Assembly (NCBI RefSeq): GCF_016859285.1
Contig: NC_053418.1
Coordinates: forward strand, 8,955,501-9,019,500
Direction of reading: 5' to 3'
DNA length: 64,000 nt
From: Xiphias gladius
Lineage: Eukaryota; Chordata; Actinopteri; Istiophoriformes; Xiphiidae
A program made the translations under genes and the position numbers. This document shows, one piece after another, positions 1-12,500 of the stretch (the first letter of the stretch is position 1; each line of letters starts with the position of its first letter). Below the pieces are notes generated by a model. The model was not told the DNA's origin. It did no database searches and saw only the letters and a list, made by a program, of their open reading frames with translations.

Positions 1-2563
1 TACAGGACAAGATTGGTTTGGTTATTCATTGACATTAAAACCTTGAAATTCATCAACTGTGTGATATTTAGAATAATGTCGTTATGGTTATGGTAGCCTA
101 CTGTATACATCAAAACTGTCCTCAGTACAGGATCAAAACAGCCAAATTATTAATGAAATGTTATTTCAGCCTATTTAAAAGATAATTATATTTTACTGTA
201 ATTGAAACACACAAAAAAAACCCTGAAATATTCTGTCTTACAATGATGCATCATGGTGAAAACAAGACATGAATGATAAGCTTCTTTCAATCGGATCATC
301 TTAGGCGGTGTGAGTGTTTACTATACTGGCTCTGTTGTGTGCCAGCTGTGTTGCTGTGTGTAGCTCAGGTCCTCACGTCAAAGCGTCTACTCATTATCAT
401 TCCTCTGTGTTGGACCAGCTGCTCCTACATAGGCAAAAAGCCTTCATTAGGATGACTTGCTAATTACAGTACACACTTCCTAAAATACATATATAAACAA
501 CACTGGGGCAGTGCAGATGGAAAACGGGGGTACCAGCTATCCAGGGCCCCAAGCTGAGGGAGGCCCCTGCATGTCTGGACTAAAAGGCGTTTTTGTGATA
601 CCTCAAGCATGTATTTGTAAATATTGTATCTTTTTTTTATTTATATATTTGTATTTCTTTTTTTTTTTAAATTTAAAACAAGGCTTAGTTGAATCCTTTA
701 CAATCCTCCCGGAGAGAATTGGAATGAGAGACGACTGGTCAGAGCATGTCCCAATTTCCAAGGAAAGGAGAAGCATTTTGTGAAACCATTAAAAATTCTA
801 CTTGGAAGGAATACTTTAATAAGTGCAGGGCAGAAAGGACTTAAGTTTGTTAAGTGACATCCCTCGTTTCTCAAAGTTTGACTCCCTTTTTTCCCAAAAG
901 CAGTGACCTTCTCCCATGACTTCAATGTTGTCATCACGTAGTATCAAATGTGTGAACAATTTGATTATATAAGATGATCACACTGGGGCTACAGATAAAT
1001 GTGCTGAAGAAGGGGACCTCAGATCGAGGTGGCACCGCGCATCCATCGACACCACCAATAAACGGAAGTCACCTCTGGGTTCTTTCCCTTCACGCAATCC
1101 ATGGGGGCCAGGAGGGCTTTGAACAGCTGTCTTGTCAAAAGCAAACAGTGGCCGTGCTGTGACAAAGGCCGTCGGTGCTGGAATGCCCCCCTTTTCAGCG
1201 TACGTAATCCCAGAACACACTGCTGTCGGAGCCCATCAGGCACTGGGCCAGAGATGGGCCTTCCTGCCCTTTGGAAAGCGGGTTAGCAGCAGAGGCAGGG
1301 CAGCCAGGGGGGTAAAGCCTGCTTCAGAGAGGATGGACTGTCAGGCTGACAGCACTCTATTGCCACTGTTGTAGTAAGAGAAAATAAAGAGTTGTGCTGA
1401 CGGAGGGGAGTTTGGTAGGGAGGTGGGGAGAGGGAGGAGGGAGGGAGGGAGGAGGGCAGAGAAAGAGGGGAGGGCGGCAAGAGAGATTAATGGAGGAGGT
1501 GAAGTTCAAGTGCCTCCAAGATGAAAAACATGAACGTAGCCGGGAGTATGAGTCCCTCTCCAAGGACCAATTTGGAAAGTCTTGATTCGTTAGAGCTTGG
1601 TCATCTCACTTTTTACCATGCCATTTCTCATGTGCTTGTTATCAGTGAGATGAGTAGTGTACCCCTGAGTACACAGTGGTCAAGTGTTTGGCACTTTTCT
1701 CTTTTCATTTTCCACTTTCAGACAAAAATGCACTTCATTTATGAAGACAATGAGTGTACTTTAACATTTTCCCAACTTAAGGCCTGAACAAGTGCCCTAT
1801 GTAATGTTTCAAACTTAAAAGACGTCCTTAATGTTGCTTTACCTCACCCTTCCTTTGCTGAGCTGCTTTACACTCCTGGTTACACCCCTACTTTACTGTG
1901 CAGAAAAAAAAAAACTTAGAAAAATAAAATGTAACTATCAGTGGCCGTATAAAGAAGGGTCTGGCTCTGACATTGTGGCTTGATTGGTATTGTTTGTGTG
2001 ACATGTGATTGGCAAATGAGTAGAAATCTTTCTGCAAGGACAAGAAGCAATAGTTTTATAAACATAGAGAGTAACATCCCCTCCTCCACGTTCAACTAAC
2101 TAGTACATATATCACATAATGGAGCAGGCAAGCTGGGTCTCAAATTGGGCTTTTTTGGTGGTTTCTCTGTCCAAAACAAATACCAGTAAAAGGTGTACTT
2201 ACACATGATGTAAGCTGTCCAGTGTCTCAGGCTTCTTGTTTAGTCTGTCAACGGATCATCTCTGGCCGTTACATCACAAAAACAAACCCCAAATTACCAA
2301 ATTGCCGGAGAATGTAGCTCAAGAACATGATTATACACATTAGCTGTCATTTTGCTTGTCGTCATTCCATTTATACCACAGGTAAAAATGTCAAGAATGC
2401 AACAAAAATATGTTGATGGGCACATGTTTGCATTAAGTTACGTATGTTCTCCTTTTAACTGTGAGCTGCTGCATGTAAACACTGGTCAAACTGAGGGATA
2501 TACTTAGCAGTGCCGTGCTCACAGTAGTAATTGCAGAGGGGAGAAGTCAGAAATGCTTGGTCT
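1..2563. other. Intergenic, no gene recognised
   Basis: Only short open frames without domain-like content are present. A T-rich stretch at 631-670 and the G-rich tract near 1.4 kb are the only low-complexity features. The moderately GC-rich block at about 1000-1300 is not visibly repetitive and could be a conserved non-coding element, which cannot be tested here. Confidence 0.6.
1398..1485 (+). repeat. G-rich purine tract with G-quadruplex potential
   Basis: Successive runs of three or four G (GGGAGGTGGGGAGAGGGAGG and more) on the plus strand satisfy the usual four-tract pattern several times. There is no gene nearby. It may be just a low-complexity tract. Confidence 0.6.
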
Positions 2564-4055
2564 TTTATTGCTTAATCTGAATGCAGTGATGCAATGAAAT
2601 ACCCACATCACAAAAATATGACAAGAGGGGGGAGAAATGACGGTATAGTTGTTTATTTTCACTAATGGACAGTGTACAGAGTATGCTGTGCTGCTCTAAT
2701 AAAATCATCACTTGTTTTATAATAAATAAACACACAAACACAGACACAGACATGGGAGAGAGAGAGAAAGTCACAGCTTTCCAGAAAGACAAGCCCTTTA
2801 CTGGCACTACACGTGTCCTCATCTTAAATCAGCAGTACAAGAGATGTGGGAAGGCATACAGAGCTAGTTGACTGGCTCCTGCTTTTTAAGTCAAGAAGGT
2901 AGCGCTGCGTATCTACAGTTTCTTTGAAAGAAAACACCAAGTCAGTAGAGACAACAAGAGTAGGGAAGAAAAAGAAGTGCAGGTCAAGGAGCTGTGGGGT
3001 GCGCTGGGAGGAGATTTTCTGTTCTTCAATAAAATGGGAGTAACATGGCCATATGTGATAGTTATATTGGATGATACCTTGATGGAATAAACTCCCTTGT
3101 GAAAATAATAGGATTTCTGAGCAAGGCAGGGAGTCAGAGAAAACATGGTTACGAAGCAATTCCTTTCCGCCTTGGGCACAGAGGACAGAGAAAACCACAG
3201 TGAAATTCTCTTGAATGGCTCTTTTTCCTCTCCAACAATATTAGGTCTAAACAGATGGGACTGATCTCAGCTATGAGTCACTTTAAACCACTAAAAACAT
3301 CAGCGACTTACCATATGAAGAGGCAGACATGAAAGAGGAAGCTTGATGGGAGACAGTGACACAAATCTAAGCACCTGAGAATCAATACCTGATATTCACC
3401 TTGACTTGCTGGTATAAATGTGTTGTTGAAAAGAAATAATGATAGGGACAAAACTGTAAAATACAGATATATTGACTCAAGGATTCTAGCAAGGGATACA
3501 ATTTGGATGAACCAGTTTCAGCATCTCTAGCCTGCAGGTGATTTAGGACCCTTTTGGATTGGGGCTTAAACTGGGTGCAGCAACTTCTGTTTGGTGTTTA
3601 AACTGTTGGATACAAATAAGTGTAGCTATATAGACACATATACATTACACATAAACAATCAAAAGTAGAAAATGTATAAAGCAAAATAATATATTTATAT
3701 ATTTATACATTATGCATCAACAAATGCACTTGCATTGATGGAGGTAGATAGCAAAGATTCAGAGGTAAAAAGGTATATAGATGTTGCTGTGCTTTGGAGG
3801 AGAAAAAGTACATAACGTGGCTGTATAATCTGAAGTTAAATGGAAGAATTTCTGTGTGCTTAGTAATAGTGTATACAGTACAGAGTATGAGGTGAAAGGA
3901 AAAAGTGGCAGGATGCTGCTGATCTCCTTGAGTTACCCATCCAGTAATCTGGATCGGAAGGGTCTGGCTTGGCTGGCAGGGCTCTCCACAGTTAGCAGGA
4001 GGTGCTGAGGGAAATCTTGTCCCTGCATACGGATGTCAGGGGTTTGCATGTCGGC
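2564..4055 (-). other. Probable 3' UTR of the sbspon-family gene
   Basis: This follows the stop codon at 4056-4058. Two AATAAA hexamers occur on the minus strand, at 2652-2657 and 2564-2569, and either would give a 3' UTR of about 1.4-1.5 kb. No coding potential is seen. The true cleavage site cannot be fixed from sequence alone. Confidence 0.35.
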
Positions 4056-7000
4056 TCACACAAAAAGCACAGAGTAGGGAGGACAGCGGCAGCCCTCAGA
4101 CGATGACTCTCGTACCCAGGAACCATGACAGCCCGGGACTGAAGCTGCTGCCCAGAACGTTCTGGAAATAAAACGACTGTAATCAGGCATGTAACTAGTA
4201 CAATACAGGAAATGTATTTCAAAAATATTTTCCATTCTTCATTTGAGAGAATCACATGTGATTATAGCATGTTTCAAATTATTCTGATGGCATAAGTTTT
4301 TCTTTTTGAGAAACAATGAGACTTCACAGATTGATGCCCAAATTTCGATTTATGATGTAATTTACATCATATACTTAGATTCCATTTATGATGTAATTTA
4401 CATATTTGCAAATATTTAAATTACAAATTTGCAAATAATTGCACAACAACCAAAAAATAATTCATTAAAACTTTGATTCCACTTCCAGTTTACACCTTAC
4501 AGGACCTGTGTTGAGGAAGGTGTTTTCGCTTCTTTCAGAAACAATGTCACTATGCCAATTGAGAATATTGTACCTTAAACTGCATGCAGAGACATAAAAC
4601 ATATATTCATTGGTTCCTTTTGGTGCCTAGGTGCTCTTTCACTTAGTAGCTATGAATAAAGGGATATACATTTTTAATTCTCTGTCCCTCTCTGTTTTTT
4701 TCCAGCCAGCCTGCAGCTAAGCTACTGTATGTTAAAAGCCACACAGTTCTAACCTAACCTTAGAACTGTCAGGAGTGTAATGGATGAACATATCTTTAGT
4801 TTCTTTTGGCTGTTCGGTTTACCTGGTGTTCTTTAGACCGTCCCCTCCACAGCGGTCTGACTTTGACATAGCATCACTCTGACACTCTGCACAGACCAGC
4901 CTCTCTCTGACCAGCTGAGCGCTCCACAGTTTGAGTTTACATGCTGCACTGGCCTGTTTCACCCGCAGGTACACACAGTAACTGCAAGCACAGGGAGAGG
5001 AGAGGCAAGGAGAGAAAGGAAAAGTAACAAAAAGAATTAACTCGATTTTACATATGTTTGATTCTTAAATCTGGCAGAAATGCAGAGGTCAAAAAAGTCA
5101 AATCACACATTTTTGGGTTCAAAAACCATAAACTTAACCCTGTGAGAATTAAACAGTGTGCTGCTCACACAGCTCTGTAGCCAAGAGCTTGGCATCTAGT
5201 ATTTTGTTTTTGGATCTTTGGACTCTTTTTAATCATTCCCTTACATATGCCTCTCCAACATCAAAAACAAAATGTCCAGATGAAGAAACAGAGACAGAGA
5301 CAAAGGCCAAGTTCTAACACTCCAACAAAAGCCTCCACCTTCTTCCCTGCCCTTAAAGCAATCCAGCTTGGCTTGACTGATAAAAGCCAAGTGGTTTTCC
5401 AACCCAGCTAGCTGATTAAGACTATAACCAGACAAAAGACAAATCAAATTTTCTGATATGGGATTTGTTCCATTTGTGGGTGATCCAGCCGTGTCACGGT
5501 CACCTGCTGTATCCTAATATCAACACAGCTCAGTCTGTACACTGGAAACAACAATAAAGTCTTGTCTTTCTGATCACTATGTTCTCTGGCAGGAACTTTA
5601 ACCTCCTTCAATATTTATTTTGTCTGTGATTCAGCCAGCTGTTACAAAACACCAACCCCAGTGGGCTGGTTTGTTAAAGAAAACATGAAGCTCCGTTTTT
5701 TTCCCCCTCAGAATGATTCCTAAAGACATTGTCCGCCAGTAACATTGTATTTTTTTATTTTTTATTTTTTTAAAGATCATGCCATATCATTATTTACGTC
5801 TGATTTGGAGTTTTTAAGCTTGCGTTTTGAAGAGGGCTTTGCTAAAAGGTAAACAAGTAAATGTGAATAAAAAGGAGTGAATAAGCAAGATGGACAGGGT
5901 AGAACAAAGTGATGATAAAAGTACTAGAAATTTTCATTAGCACAGGCATTTGGGATAATCTTTACATTATGCATAAATAACAAGTGTTATGAAGTTCTAC
6001 ACACATAAACAGTATGTACAGACAAAATTGCTGAAGGGGGATTTCCTTATTTTTTTCCTCCCTTAATTAGGCTTCAACTTGCTGCAAAACCTACCAATGA
6101 ATGCTGCAAATCCTTGATCATACCACTAAAATGCTGTCCTATAAAAACAAATATCTTAATGTCTTAATGCATGACAGATCTAATGTCTTTCAGGAATTAA
6201 GACAGGCCTGTGTTAAGTCTCTACAAGCAAAATAAGAACTGCAGGATAGCATCCATAAATTTCTCTTTGAAATATTACTCCTTCAGATAATTTCACAGAG
6301 ATAACTAGAGATCCAAATACAACTACAATCATAATTTCATATCATTTTAACCTCATTTCCTGGGTCAATTTCCATTTCAACACTAGGGACCTATCAATGC
6401 ACCAGATGTCTCTGTGAAACCCTAACTCTGTATCATCCGTGCTGAATTTTCCACATTTATGAGTAATGTGCGTCCAATCCCCTGATGCTTTGTGTTTCAG
6501 TCAAAACAAAGGTATCCAATGTCCATTTTAATCACTGTGGAAGGCTGTGGGCTGCCCAGCCATGATTTTATTCCTTGGTATCCAATTTTTCCATCCCTGA
6601 GAACATCTACAAATAGGCTCAGATCAAAGATACGATCTATCAAGGAGGAGTTTACCTTTTACATGGATTATGGGTGCCTCATCAGTAAAGGTCAGCTCAT
6701 GATGCAAATATTCAGTGACAGTGTTGATGTAACACAGTCAAAGTAATTTCAAGGCTCTGCATGCTATGGCAACCTTGGCCTTGGTATTCTCTAATCTTCT
6801 GGAGCACAAAGTTGATCTTAATGTGACCTTTGAAACTACGTAAAAACTAAGGAAAAACTGATATGAACCTAGAGTAAAATCCAGCTCTATCAGAGAAGCT
6901 GATAGAGCTCCAAGCAGACTTGGAGCTTGGAGCTGGAATTAAAGAGGTTCATGCCAGAATCATTTTCCGACATCTGAAAGTTTTCTTATATATAATAATT

Positions 7001-9480
7001 GCTGGCAAGAAAACAGAGCATCTTGTTAGTTGGAATTACAGCCATGAGTACAAGTTGTGTTTTTAAAGATCCAAATCAAATATGCTTTTGAAGTATTGAG
7101 CTTTAAAATTTCACACAAAATGCATGGATAGTATTTTTTTTGTCTCCACAAAATCTCTGACTCAGTACAGTACCGGACACATGGTCATTCAACACTTCAC
7201 ACAGCTCAGTTGTAATTACTCCCTCTCTGCACTGATTGCACAAGAAAGCCAGTTCTACAAAGGAAATCAAAGTGGGCTGGCTGGGTCAGTAGTTACCAGT
7301 CCTGTGTGTTTGTCTGCAGTCTGATAATAGAGGCCTTACCTGGCCTTCTCCTCCTTCATCACCATGTGTGGTCGTCTCCATGGGTCCTTGAAGTTCCTCT
7401 TGAAAGAATCCGGCAGGATCTTCGCCACCTCTGAAAGTCAGGTGTGGGGATTGGAAGGTAGAAATGAAAAAAAGCAACAATAATATCAGATAAGTCTACT
7501 GAAGAGCATCTCTTCAAATTACTGTAAAGTCATTGGAAGTAGCAGCTCATTCCCTTTGTATGACTCAAAATGATTCAATGAATCGAATGACTCAAACTGG
7601 TGTGAAGTGGTACTCAGATTTCTTTTGAAATCTTTTCTTGGAAGAGTGCTTATCTGTGTTCTGGTGTTTTATTATCGCTATGATTCAGTCATAGCGGTGA
7701 GTTGGCAGCACATGGCGGTAAGTTGTGCTTCAACAGTAAAGAGCATAACTGAGGAGTTTGAAATAGTGCAGATGGAGATAAGGCTTCAGAACAGTTGTGC
7801 AAATGTGTTGCTCACAGTAAAACTATGGCATTCAAGAGAATACTAAAATACCAAATTAATATGTAACAGAGTTCAGAGCAGGAGTCCATGCATGCATAAA
7901 TGCACGTATACAGGGGTACATGGAAAAGGTCACATTCTCACCTTTGGCAGTGCTGCATACAGCATTGTTTCCAAAGCATCCTCGACGCTGTTTGAGGTCT
8001 GGACAGGGCGTGCCTCCGTTTCTAGGGGGAACATATACTTGGCGACTCCTTTCCGTGCTGCCAACACCACATGGAGATGTGCATGATGACCAGGGACCCC
8101 ATGATCCCACCACACAGTCAATGGCTGCTAGGGAAGCAGGAAAATACAGAGATCAGCTGAGGGTCTTTGATCAACTGCAGTAGAAACACATAAAGATCAA
8201 AAAAGAGTAAAAAAAAACGTGAAATCAAAATGTGAAAAATTCACAATTCACAACAGATCATCTGAACCCTCTTCTAGTTGTTTTAGGTTTAGGTTGTTTA
8301 GGTTTTTTCAGTGAAGATAAAGTAGTACATGTGGGGTTTTCAATAAAATATTTTTATTAGACTCTGACAAGCTCTTTCAAGCTGTGTAATCTTGATGTCT
8401 AATTCTGAAGAATGAATTCACCTTTATCCCAGATAAATTTTCCCCTAATCTGTTCTGCCATGTCTTACTACATGACTGAACTGTGAGCTGCAACACACCC
8501 AGATATAGACTTGCATAACATTGCACTGAGCATTACTCAGGTAGGTGGGTGGCAAAAGATTGACTGGGTCATTACCATCTACAAATGTAAGATCAGCCAA
8601 ACCCCAGACTCAGGAAGTCTGCGACCCAGGTCATATGTGTGGGGGGGCCATTTAAATAAGGGTCTAATTTTGCATCCTGTTCTTTCTGGTTTCCCTCTGC
8701 CCCACGCTCGAACAAACACACACAAATGCAACCCAACACATAAACATGGCAGCAGCAGCAATCAGGCTTCCCGTTCAGTGGGCATTACATGGCAATTACA
8801 TCAGGCTAAGAGGAAGCTGTATTAGTTAGATGGCTGCTCTGATCAAAGCCGGGAGTCTCCAGCGGTAATCAAGCCTTGTCCAACACAGAGATTTAATAGC
8901 TGCAGACATTTAACAGCCTTGTTTTAGGGAGGAAGTGCACCCTTCATAAAAACATAAACAAAGAAGGGGAGAGGCACCCAAATGCTCACATACCAATTAA
9001 TAATGCAAACATATACATTTACAGCACAAGACTGTTGTTCATGAGGTCTGATATTAGTAGTGTGGAACTTCGTATTTTTGTCACTGTAGACAATAAAAGT
9101 TTAATACAATGGAAGCAGGTGCACACAGCTTAAAGCTCTGAGATGTCCTTTGTGAAATTATAGGGAGGGAGAGGACAAATATACCATAACTGAATCTAAT
9201 CCTCCCTCGCTATCTAATCTAGCTCACTGTCTTTATAATCAAACTCACCCCATAGTACAATGCGGCAAGTGAATAAGTATGTGTGTGTGAACAGGAGAAA
9301 AGGGGAGAGAGAGAGAGAGCTTTCAAGGCGCCGCCTCTTCGGTTCATTCCCATGGTCCTGTTAGGGTTTCGGAGGGGGGCTGGCTGTCTCAGTGACACAG
9401 CCGAACCACAAAGCCACTGTGGAATCTCTGCATTCCTGCACATTAGTGCTGCCCACCTGACACTCGCCTTTCCCAGATCA

Positions 9481-9519
<39 letters not shown>

Positions 9520-12500
9520 TACGCACACATCGAAAACAATTTCTGTCAGATAGACCCACCCATTTGGGCATGTTCCATCCTCAGTCATCACCCTAAAACA
9601 CATACACAGACATACACATTTCTCTGTGTAGAGTGACATGAAGTTTCTTGAAAGAATACTGAAGGGCGTGATCGAATCAGACACCACAACCATATCAACT
9701 TCCTCCTCTTGCCTCCTCCTCCTCTTCTTATCCTTACTCCTGTCTCCTCGCCTTTCCTTCCCTCTTCTACATCCTCTGACGTTCACAGGAGAAGTTTCTA
9801 TTTTTCGTGTTTTTTCGTTCTCACAGTGGGAAAAAACACAACCAAGCAAAGAAGAAGGGTGAAGAAGGCTGTTGAGGGTGCGCAATGAAACCTACAGGGT
9901 CGACGAGTTCTCGCACCCAAATGGAAACAGGGCTACAATTCCTCTGATTGACACCCACATACACACAAAGGGACTAAGGCCCTGTCTGGAAGTCTCCGCC
10001 TGTTGGCCCTCGAGCCACCAGAGGTCAGAAGTTAATTACCAAACTGTGGTGGGCCACAGCTCTGTTTCTGGTACCACCAGTGCGACAGTCCCACCACCCA
10101 TGTGATAACCCCGCTGACAGTCTGACACAGCCTGACCCACAGGGCTTACAGCCACTGTTGTCCCTCATTTCCATTGTTGACGAGAAAGTCCCCAGTTGGA
10201 AAGTACGCCACCACCTCTGACCTCTGACCCCAATGAGGGAAACAAATGGTACTCGTTGTCAGCATGTTAAGCTTTAGTTTTTTCAATGAGCTGATATTTA
10301 TTTAGTATTTTAAAAAGTTTTATCTTAACTGAGACATTTAAGATGTGTATTCTGTTATCTGTTGGAGCACAAGGTTATTGTTAAAGTGAAACGGGGGTGG
10401 GGGTAATTTCTGTGCGTCATTCAGAATTTAACATTTGAAACCAAGTTTTTAGAGGGTATAGAGCATGATGGTTATAGAGAAGATGCTTTACACTGTGTCT
10501 GAAATGTTTAAAAATGGGGCTATTTTTAAATAAAACAGTTGAGGTTAATATGAGTTTGCTTGGACAGATATTGTGGGAGTAAGGCAAATTTTCCTGGCAG
10601 CTGGCAGGGCTTCAGACAAACACCACCAACTGAAACACAGCACTGAACGTGTGTCCAACATCCACACTTCTATCTCCCGACTTGTCAGCCCATCTCGAGC
10701 CACACTTGTTACAGTGAGATAATCTAGCTTTTCAGATTGGCATTCCTTTGCTTTTTCTTTCTATCTCCCTGAATTCCGCTTCCCTTTTAGGGTTTCATAG
10801 CAAAAGATCTGATTATCATCCCTCCCCGCCCAATTTGCTTTATCTTCTCTGTTTATTGCTTTGTTCCATACTCTCCCTTGTTCTTTCTCCTCCATCTGTC
10901 TCCTTTTTTTCGTCCTCCTGTTCACTTTCCCTACCCTTCCATCTACCCCCCCATCTCCTCTCTGATGGGACCCAGATGTCCAGCTGCTCTGGAGGACCAC
11001 TGCATCTCAAAACCTCCACAGTCACCCTCCCTCCCATGTAGAGATCTGGGCCTCCGTCCCATCAGACAAGCCTTATAATGTTTGGCAACACAAGGGAGAA
11101 CCATAAGCCTGTTAATAGGAGTGAAGGACACGGGACTGAGCTCTAATAACAGGTTAAAATATAAATGTTTCCTGTAGACACCTTGAAAGGAAGAGCCAAA
11201 CAAACCAACTAATTAAAATGATTCATTACAAACACAGCTGAGACAGATTTTCTGTTAAAATAGCAGGGCCTAAGAAGTGTTTGCATTGCATGGCCCCCCA
11301 GCAATTTATTGTAGCTTGAGAATTATAACTAAAGACATGATACACAAACTCAATATATCAATTATGAATACTGACTCCACTTAGCAACAATAAAACACAA
11401 GGGTAAAAAAAAGAAATTAAACAGAAAATATGCTCTTGTCAGTGGAAGACTCACCTTCATACCTCAAAGACCTCATTCAAAGGCAAAGTGAACTTCATTT
11501 CCGAGTAATACACATAGTTGTGGCAACATCTGACAAATGAAAGCAACAACAAAAGTTGGTACTGTAGTGTGGTAGCTTGCATATCTGTACTGCCTCAGGT
11601 TCTAGATAAAAACAACTTGAAGAACAAAGAAAACGGCCTTTCTTGGTTGGAATTTTATCTAATGGATAACTTGTTGGTAACAAAATATTATATGAAAATT
11701 TTGGACAGACTCATAATGTCCCCCCTTTTAGACAGAGAATAACAAATCAGCATCATAAGTTAGACAGATGCTAAAGGGAATAATAAAGATGACATTTACC
11801 ACGATAAACCAGGAGCATTTATCATGTTACATGCAGTACGTAATTACCCGGAGAAACTTGATGGTAGGCTGTCTTCAACAGCTGTCCTGTTTCAGTCAAG
11901 CTTGGCAAAAACATTCACTACTCATAGAGGTTAAGGTTAAAGAACATGTGGGAAGCGAGGAAGAAAAAGAGGGAGTGAAGGTAGGTGGATAGAAGCAAAC
12001 ATCATGACTTGACAGCATACAGTGCCCTGGAGGAAAGGAAGAGGAGCAGGAATGCCTACAGGACAGACAGATGAATGACGAGCCAATGTCTGAGGCAGAG
12101 GCACCAATACGTCTTCCTGCTGAATTGAGATTTACCAGACTCCGCAGCAGGAGAGGAAAGGAGCTGCCCCTTCCATCCTCCGGTGAGTCAGTTTGATCTC
12201 TGGAGTCCATGAAGAGGAATTAGCAATTCAAGACTTACTGTAAAGCAGCACTGAAAATGATGTGATATAAAAGAGCTCCCACAATAGGACACACCTCCCC
12301 ACATGGATTCTAACACTATACATACAGTGTGAGGTAGTGAGGCTTCTGTCAATATAAAACAAATAGGAATCTTGCCTGTCTCCTCAACAATGTATTTGTC
12401 CATGTATCTGTATATCTGTATAATTGTGTGCATAGTTTTGCTATGACATGAAATTGGAAGACATCCACAGAGAATCAAGCCAAATAGCTAGAAGACAACC

